From positions 1-18,076 of the forward strand of contig CABUJH010000039.1 in assembly GCA_902491895.1 (NCBI GenBank): a stretch of DNA of 18,076 nt. Reading direction: 5' to 3'. Positions 13,746 through 18,076 of this stretch are shown piece by piece. Every line of letters begins with the position of its first letter. Positions within the stretch are counted from its first letter, which is position 1. The translations under genes and the position numbers were made by a program. The stretch comes from an uncultured Collinsella sp. Lineage in GTDB: Bacteria; Actinomycetota; Coriobacteriia; Coriobacteriales; Coriobacteriaceae. The notes under the pieces were generated by a model. It made no database searches, was not told the origin of the DNA, and worked only from the letters and a program-made list of their open reading frames with translations.

Positions 13746-14687
13746 ATGTCAGAATTCATTAGGCCTCAGGTTCAGGTCGAAGAGATCAACGAGACGTCTG
13801 CTCGTGTCTCCGTCGAGCCGCTCGAGCGTGGTTACGGCGATACGCTGGGTAACTCCCTTCGTCGCGTTCTTCTGTCCTCGCTCGAGGGTGCCGCCGTCGA
13901 GGCTATTCAGATCGATGGTGCGCAGCACGAGTTCATGACCATCCCTAACATGGTCGAGGATGTCACCGACATCGTCCTGAATGTCAAGGGTCTTGTCTTC
14001 AGGGCTCTCGGCACGACCGACGAGGCGACCGCCACCATCTCGGTTGACGGCCCCTGCGAGGTCACCGGTGCGGACTTCTTTATTCCGTCCGAGTTTGAGC
14101 TGGTCAACCCCGAGCAGCACATTGCTACGCTCACCGAGGGTGGCCATCTCACCATGAGCATGCGCATCGGCTATGGCCGCGGCTATGTTTCTGGCGAGGC
14201 CAACAAGCGCGACAACGATCCCATCGGTGTGATCCACGTCGACTCGCTGTACTCGCCGGTTTCCCGTTGCGCCAAGCTCGTTGAGGCTTGCCGTGTCGGT
14301 CAGCACACCGACTACGACCGCCTTGTCCTCGAGATCGAGACCAACGGCTCCATCGCCCCGCGCGACGCCGTGGTCCAGGCTGCCAATATCATCAACCAGC
14401 ATATGGCCGCCTTTATGAACCTTGCCGAGACCCCCGAGGTCGAGGAGGAGGCTTCGATCTTCGCTCCCGAGGTCACCAACGACAACGCCGAGCTGGACAA
14501 GCAGATCGAGGATCTGGACCTTTCCGTCCGTTCCTACAACTGCCTTAAGCGCGCCAGCATTCACTCGGTCCGTCAGCTCGTTGAGTTCTCGGAGAACGAT
14601 CTGCTCAACATCCGTAACTTCGGTGTTAAGTCGATCGAGGAAGTGAAGGACAAGCTTGAGTCCATGGGCCTGAGCCTGAAGGCTTAA
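13746..14687 (+). CDS. rpoA: DNA-directed RNA polymerase alpha subunit
   Basis: The 313-residue protein has both alpha domains. The N-terminal assembly domain shows VEPLERGYGDTLGNSLRRVLLSSLEG (residues 23-48) and PVSRCAKLVEACRVGQHTDYD, and an acidic linker follows. The C-terminal DNA-binding domain from about residue 250 contains DLSVRSYNCLKRA, LLNIRNFGVKSIEEVKDKL and MGLSLK, including the arginine and lysine/asparagine positions that contact UP elements. GGAGGT at 13735-13740 serves the ATG. Length is normal for an actinobacterium. Confidence 0.98.
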   Translation: MSEFIRPQVQVEEINETSARVSVEPLERGYGDTLGNSLRRVLLSSLEGAAVEAIQIDGAQHEFMTIPNMVEDVTDIVLNVKGLVFRALGTTDEATATISVDGPCEVTGADFFIPSEFELVNPEQHIATLTEGGHLTMSMRIGYGRGYVSGEANKRDNDPIGVIHVDSLYSPVSRCAKLVEACRVGQHTDYDRLVLEIETNGSIAPRDAVVQAANIINQHMAAFMNLAETPEVEEEASIFAPEVTNDNAELDKQIEDLDLSVRSYNCLKRASIHSVRQLVEFSENDLLNIRNFGVKSIEEVKDKLESMGLSLKA

Positions 14688-14717
14688 TGCTTCGCATATT
14701 TGAGGAGAAACTAGACC

Positions 14718-15185
14718 ATGCGTCACAACGTTAAGAAGGGCCTGAAGCTCGGCACCGATGCGAGCCACACCAAGGCCATGAAGAAGAGCCTTGCTAAGGC
14801 CCTCTTCGAGAACGACCGCATCAAGACCACCGAGACCCGCGCTAAGGCGCTGCGTTCGGTCGTCGACCCGATCATCACTTGGGCCAAGAAGGGCGACCTG
14901 CACTCTCGTCGTCTGGCTATCGCCAAGCTCGGCGATAAGCAGCTCGTTGCCGAGATCTTCGACAAGGCTGCCCAGGGCATGTGGCAGGACCGCAACGGCG
15001 GTTATACCCGCATCATGAAGCTCGGCAACCGCAAGGGCGACAACGCTCCCATCGTTATCATGGAGCTCGTCATCGAGCCTTGCACGCCTAAGGCCAAGAA
15101 GGCTGCTCCGGCCCCCAAGAAGGCCGCTGCTCCCAAGAAGGTCGAGGCTGTCGAGGAGGCTCCTGCTGAGGAGACCGCTGAGTAG
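14718..15185 (+). CDS. rplQ: 50S ribosomal protein L17 with a low-complexity C-terminal tail
   Basis: The first 120 residues are standard L17 (MRHNVKKGLKLGTDASHTKAM, then the NDRIKTTETRAKALR segment and GGYTRIMKLGNRKGD). Residues 122-155 form an Ala/Lys/Pro tail that becomes acidic (EAVEEAPAEETAE). Such tails occur on actinobacterial L17 proteins and are likely disordered. L17 lies near the peptide exit tunnel. GAGGAG at 14702-14707 serves the ATG. The gene ends the alpha operon, 26 bases before a strong terminator. Confidence 0.97.
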   Translation: MRHNVKKGLKLGTDASHTKAMKKSLAKALFENDRIKTTETRAKALRSVVDPIITWAKKGDLHSRRLAIAKLGDKQLVAEIFDKAAQGMWQDRNGGYTRIMKLGNRKGDNAPIVIMELVIEPCTPKAKKAAPAPKKAAAPKKVEAVEEAPAEETAE

Positions 15186-15211
15186 ACTTTCCGTCTGCAT
15201 AGGCTATATTC

Positions 15212-15242
15212 GAGGGGTACGTTCGCGTACCCCTCTTTTTTT
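15212..15242 (+). terminator. Rho-independent terminator of the ribosomal operon
   Basis: A perfect 10-bp stem, GAGGGGTACG (15212-15221) with CGTACCCCTC (15226-15235), closes a TTCG loop and is followed by seven Ts (15236-15242). It lies 26 bases after the rplQ stop and is the strongest terminator in the window. Confidence 0.97.
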
Positions 15243-15277
15243 GTCGCGATACCGTTACTTGTTTGTTGGGAGCGCCC

Positions 15278-16102
15278 ATGACTGCGCCGTCTGATTTCAA
15301 TTTGACCCCCGAGCTTGACGCCACGCTCGTATTTCGCGTGGCCTATGATGGCTCGTCGTATAGCGGATTTGCCGAGCAGCCGGGACAGACGACGGTTGCG
15401 GGTGAGCTGCGTCGAGCCATCGAGACGCTGCTTCGCCGTCCGATCGATCTGACGTGCGCAGGTCGTACCGATGCCGGCGTGCATGCCGTGGCTCAGTACA
15501 TCAGCGTGCCCGTAACGGACGCTGAGCTCGCCCTTACGCGCCGTAGGTGGCTGCGGGCTATGGATGCCCTGCTGCCTAAAGATATCGCCATAAACGAGGT
15601 CTACAGGGCCCGTAAGGGCTTTTCTGCACGCTTTGACGCGCGTTCCCGTACGTATACGTACCGTATTGCCGATCGCGATGCGCGCCCCGTGCTGTCCCGT
15701 GGTGCCGTGTGGTGGCATCGCTATCCCTTGGACGTCGAGGCCATGTCTGCGGCCTGTCCCGCGCTTTTGGGTGAGCAGGACTTTAAGAGCTTTTGCAAGG
15801 TCGCCTCTGCCGTGGGCAAGCCTACGCACCGCTGCGTGATGCGGGCCGAGTTTGGCCATGAGGTTGCGTTTGGCGAGGACATCCTGACGTTTACCATCGA
15901 GGGCAATGCGTTTCTGCATTCGATGGTCCGTACGATCGTTGGCACGCTTGTCGAGATTGGCATGCATCGCCGTAAACCCGAGTGGATGCGCGAGGTCATC
16001 GATGCTTGCGATCGTACCGCTGCGGGCCCCACGGCTCCTGCCTGCGGCCTTACGTTTATGGGCGTGGATTACGATCCCGCCGAGCTTGTCGTGCTCGACT
16101 AG
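15278..16102 (+). CDS. truA: tRNA pseudouridine(38-40) synthase TruA
   Basis: The 274-residue enzyme modifies uridines at positions 38-40 of the tRNA anticodon arm. The catalytic aspartate Asp65 lies in CAGRTDAGVHA (60-70). Other TruA landmarks are YDGSSYSGFAEQPGQTTVAGEL, the FSARFDARSRTYTYRI strand and NAFLHSMVRTIVGTLVEIG. An ATG at 15278 is chosen, with GGGAG (15268-15272) 5 bases upstream; in-frame TTG codons at 15263 and 15266 lie in or before that site and were rejected. It follows rplQ, as in many bacteria, but after a strong terminator, with only 35 bases between. It must depend on readthrough or on a promoter I could not recognise. Confidence 0.95.
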   Translation: MTAPSDFNLTPELDATLVFRVAYDGSSYSGFAEQPGQTTVAGELRRAIETLLRRPIDLTCAGRTDAGVHAVAQYISVPVTDAELALTRRRWLRAMDALLPKDIAINEVYRARKGFSARFDARSRTYTYRIADRDARPVLSRGAVWWHRYPLDVEAMSAACPALLGEQDFKSFCKVASAVGKPTHRCVMRAEFGHEVAFGEDILTFTIEGNAFLHSMVRTIVGTLVEIGMHRRKPEWMREVIDACDRTAAGPTAPACGLTFMGVDYDPAELVVLD

Positions 16103-16263
16103 GGGAGGGCTTGACGCGCCGTTCGTCGGCATCTGTCATCTGTGGGCTGCGCGTGTGCAACATCTGTTCTTGGCGTGCAGTGCAACCGGTGTCTCATTGC
16201 TTTTATTTATGGGGTGTACCATGAACCACGGTTTGATTCATTGCTGTCGAGAGGACGGATAAC

Positions 16264-17304
16264 TTGGTTCGACGTGGCTCGCATCCGCGACTTTCGGTGA
16301 TCCTTGTGGTAGAAGGTTCGCCCAGCTATGCGATGCGTGCGCTCGAGAGTATCCAGAACCAAGACCTCTACGATTTGCAGATTGTCGTTGTCTGCCGCGA
16401 TGCTGCGCCCGGTGTGCGCCATTCGCTTCAAGTTGCTGCCGACAGAGACATCCATATTGATTTGATTGACGTCGAGGACTCGAAGTGCGGTGCTTGTCTT
16501 CGTGCCGGTTTTGCTGCCTCGCGTGGCTCTCAAATCATCGCTATGAACGCCGATGAGTGGTTTGCTCCGCAGGCCCTTTCCAAGTTGGTCGATATCGCGT
16601 GCGATACTGCGGCAGACATTGTGCTCCCCTCGGTGTCGCTCGATCGATACGATGCGCATCGCGAGCGTCATTCGCGCGTCTTGGATGCTACTCATATTTC
16701 CATTGATGGCAAATCTTCGATGGTGGCCGGGCTGCCTCAGTTGATTTTGGGCGGCCTAGTCGCTCAGACCTCTGGCGTGATGTATAGCCGTCCGCTGTTT
16801 GAAGCATGCCTGTCGCGTGGCAAGGCGTACCGTACGGTTGAGTTTATGGCTTATGCGCTCTCGCAGGCACGATTCGTGTCCGGCTGCGGCGACGCTTGTT
16901 TCCACGCGGTGGCACCTAAGCTTACAGATGCCTTTGATCCCACCATGTATGCCAGGATATCCGATGACACTCGAGCGCTCGACGAGCTTGCGGACTCACT
17001 CTCGGAAGCAGATAGCGGTGGTCGGCTCAAGCTGGCAAGCCAAAAGTTCTACTTCGCCGGACTGGTCGCCTGCATCGAGAATTTGTGTCTGAGCCCGCAT
17101 GGAGTGTCGTCAATCGAGCGTTCCGCCCGCATGCGTGATATGCTCGAGGCGCCTCGAACCCGTCAGATGGTCGCCGCGCTCAAGGATAACCATCGGGGAC
17201 TCGGTCTGTTGTTTGGGCCGATCGCCAGCGCCAAGCCCGCGCGCTGCGTGATGTGTACGCATCTGGCAGCTTTTCTTAACCGGACGGGCGCAAAAACCGC
17301 CTAA
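16264..17304 (+). CDS. Divergent GT-A-fold (family 2-like) glycosyltransferase-like protein
   Basis: The predicted 346-residue soluble protein starts with PRLSVILVVEGSPSYAMRALESIQNQ, the nucleotide-binding first strand and helix of family 2 glycosyltransferases, then has LQIVVVCRD and an ASRGSQIIAMNADEWFAP segment. That segment is where these enzymes normally carry DxD. Here it reads NAD, with the first acidic residue replaced by Asn, so metal-dependent activity is uncertain. The C-terminal half is not recognised, and no membrane segment was found. The TTG start is supported by GAGAGGA at 16249-16255, 8 bases upstream. A 13-codon open frame (16221-16262) ends one base before it. Neighbours truA and argR give no functional hint. 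I know of no named homologue. Confidence 0.7.
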   Translation: MVRRGSHPRLSVILVVEGSPSYAMRALESIQNQDLYDLQIVVVCRDAAPGVRHSLQVAADRDIHIDLIDVEDSKCGACLRAGFAASRGSQIIAMNADEWFAPQALSKLVDIACDTAADIVLPSVSLDRYDAHRERHSRVLDATHISIDGKSSMVAGLPQLILGGLVAQTSGVMYSRPLFEACLSRGKAYRTVEFMAYALSQARFVSGCGDACFHAVAPKLTDAFDPTMYARISDDTRALDELADSLSEADSGGRLKLASQKFYFAGLVACIENLCLSPHGVSSIERSARMRDMLEAPRTRQMVAALKDNHRGLGLLFGPIASAKPARCVMCTHLAAFLNRTGAKTA

Positions 17305-17310
17305 ACGGCT

Positions 17311-17348
17311 CATTTCGAAACAAATTTGCATAGAATTGTTTCGAAATG
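17311..17348. repeat. Perfect 13-bp inverted repeat upstream of argR
   Basis: CATTTCGAAACAA (17311-17323) and TTGTTTCGAAATG (17336-17348) are exact reverse complements with a 12-base spacer. Each arm contains the 8-bp palindrome TTTCGAAA, and the two palindromes are 26 bp apart centre to centre. It starts 7 bases after the glycosyltransferase-like gene and about 90 bases before argR. No T-tract follows, so an operator is more likely than a terminator. Confidence 0.75.
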
Positions 17349-17436
17349 CGTTCTTATACACAAAAGCCTTCAAATAGCGTTAAACTATTCAATCACTGAT
17401 TGATTGTCTCCGCCATCTTTTGGAGAGAGGGTTTGT

Positions 17437-17874
17437 ATGGCTAAAAAACGCAATGGGCGCCAGGATGCCATTAGAGATATTGTGCGCAATAAGGACGTCC
17501 GCACGCAGCGCGTGCTGGTCGATGAGCTCCGCGCTATGGGCTTTGATTGCACGCAGGCGACTGTCTCTCGCGATATTGCCGATATGGGGCTGCGTAAGCT
17601 CCCTGAGGGCATCTATGTTCTGGCAGAGGACCTGCACCTGCAGCGTATGGTTTCCGAGCTCGTAACGGGCGTTCTGCGCACCGATAATCTGGTTATGATT
17701 AAGGCTCAGCCTGGCACGGCTTCCGGCATCGCCGCCGCTGTTGATGCGGCAGAGCTGCCCGATGTGCTTGGCTCGCTTGCCGGCAACGATACGATTTTGG
17801 TTATTGCCCAGACGGCCGAGGACGGCGAGCGTCTCGAGGCGCTGATCAATAAGCTGAGCAATTCTCGCAAGTAG
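17437..17874 (+). CDS. argR: Arginine repressor ArgR
   Basis: The 145-residue protein has the winged-helix DNA-binding domain (RTQRVLVDELRAMGFDCTQ, then ATVSRDI with Ser44-Arg45) and the C-terminal hexamerisation and arginine-binding domain (PGTASGIAAAVD at 92-103 and GNDTILVIA at 116-124). ArgR senses L-arginine and represses arginine biosynthesis genes, sometimes activating catabolic ones. No arg biosynthesis gene lies in the window, so its targets are elsewhere or past the right edge. ATG at 17437 is chosen because GGAGAGAGG (17422-17430) lies 6 bases upstream and MAKKRNGRQ is a typical N-terminus. A longer frame from 17404 lacks a binding site. It ends 49 bases before a strong terminator. 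Confidence 0.95.
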   Translation: MAKKRNGRQDAIRDIVRNKDVRTQRVLVDELRAMGFDCTQATVSRDIADMGLRKLPEGIYVLAEDLHLQRMVSELVTGVLRTDNLVMIKAQPGTASGIAAAVDAAELPDVLGSLAGNDTILVIAQTAEDGERLEALINKLSNSRK

Positions 17875-17923
17875 GCGTGCGGGTCGTGCGCTCGGCCCTG
17901 CGCGCGCTGACATAGTTGCCTGT

Positions 17924-17958
17924 AAGGGGGTATCGACGAGGGTCGGTACCCCCTTTTT
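17924..17958 (+). terminator. Rho-independent terminator of argR
   Basis: A 14-bp stem (17924-17937 with 17942-17955, one G-T pair) closes a GAGG loop. Its base is AAGGGGGTA/TACCCCCTT, and the 3' arm runs into a five-T tract at 17954-17958. It lies about 50 bases past the argR stop. Confidence 0.95.
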
Positions 17959-18012
17959 GTTTGCCGGTATAAAGACCGCCTGCCAGGTCGCTTTAAACTA
18001 AAAGGCCCCCGA

Positions 18013-18066
18013 GCAGTTGAATGAACTGCCTCCCATTTCTTGGACATGAGAAATGGGAGGCTTTTT
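18013..18066 (+). promoter_or_regulatory. Tandem hairpins at right edge; terminator-like, masking a ribosome-binding site
   Basis: GCAGTT (18013-18018) pairs with AACTGC (18024-18029). Immediately after, GCCTCCCATTTCT (18028-18040) pairs perfectly over 13 bp with AGAAATGGGAGGC (18049-18061), followed by five Ts (18062-18066). The two stems share bases 18028-18029 and are mutually limiting. The 3' arm contains GGGAGG (18055-18060), placed 6 bases before an ATG at 18067. The element may be a terminator, or a leader controlling a gene that starts at the window edge. Confidence 0.6.
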
Positions 18067-18076
18067 ATGCGTGTCG

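Noticed and set aside
13749..15200. A 483-codon minus-strand open frame opposite rpoA and rplQ
   Set aside because: It mirrors strongly codon-biased genes; Leu/Val/Asp-rich translation without any family motif is typical of an antisense shadow.
17404..17436. Longer ArgR from an upstream start at 17404
   Set aside because: No ribosome-binding site, and the extension contains the real Shine-Dalgarno sequence.
1..18076. CRISPR arrays, tRNA/rRNA genes, transposases, integrases, in-frame selenocysteine UGA codons
   Set aside because: No regularly spaced repeats, clover-leaf sequences or mobile-element proteins were seen, and none of the recognised genes needs a UGA readthrough.

Overview
The window is GC-rich bacterial chromosome. 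The ribosomal proteins, the zinc-type S14, the zinc-ligand LID of adenylate kinase, the frequent GTG/TTG starts and a YgeW/hydantoinase/YqeB/YqeC cluster best fit an anaerobic, gut-type actinobacterium of the Coriobacteriia (Collinsella-like). The genus is inferred from remembered family resemblance, not from a search.

Region 1 (1-5243) is an accessory block for molybdenum-hydroxylase and purine-type metabolism. It holds the 3' end of a YgeW-type carbamoyltransferase, a terminator, a MocA-like cytidylyltransferase (368-982), a dihydropyrimidinase/hydantoinase (991-2358), an antiparallel YqeC (2468-3202), then YqeB (3305-4099) and XdhC (4109-5152) divergent from yqeC. In E. coli the relatives of these genes (ygeW, hyuA, yqeB, yqeC, ygfJ) also lie together, next to genes for a selenium-dependent molybdenum hydroxylase. 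MocA, XdhC, YqeB and YqeC would mature such an enzyme, and YgeW and the hydantoinase would handle ring-opened carbamoyl compounds. The hydroxylase itself is not in the window. Two related long inverted repeats (2379-2457 and 5170-5236) sit immediately 3' of genes in this block.

Region 2 (5244-15242) is the downstream half of the conserved ribosomal super-operon: rplE, rpsN, rpsH, rplF, rplR, rpsE, rpmD, rplO, secY, adk, map, then, after a likely internal promoter, infA, rpmJ, rpsM, rpsK, rpsD, rpoA, rplQ and a strong terminator. It begins abruptly at rplE. The usual upstream partners (rplN, rplX, rpsQ and the S10 genes) are absent, and the region-1 block stands in their place. The rplE leader contains a candidate promoter and a foldable RNA element. 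Several intergenic gaps inside the operon carry perfect hairpins without T-tracts.

Region 3 (15243-18076) holds truA, a divergent GT-A-fold glycosyltransferase-like gene with a TTG start, and argR with a strong terminator. Upstream of argR is a perfect 13-bp inverted repeat. The window ends in a terminator-like hairpin whose 3' arm also contains a Shine-Dalgarno sequence for an ATG at 18067, so a regulated gene may start at the edge.

No CRISPR array, transposase, integrase, tRNA or rRNA gene was seen. The most unusual points are the break of the ribosomal cluster at rplX/rplE, the paired inverted repeats, the structured rplE leader, and the hairpin at the right edge.
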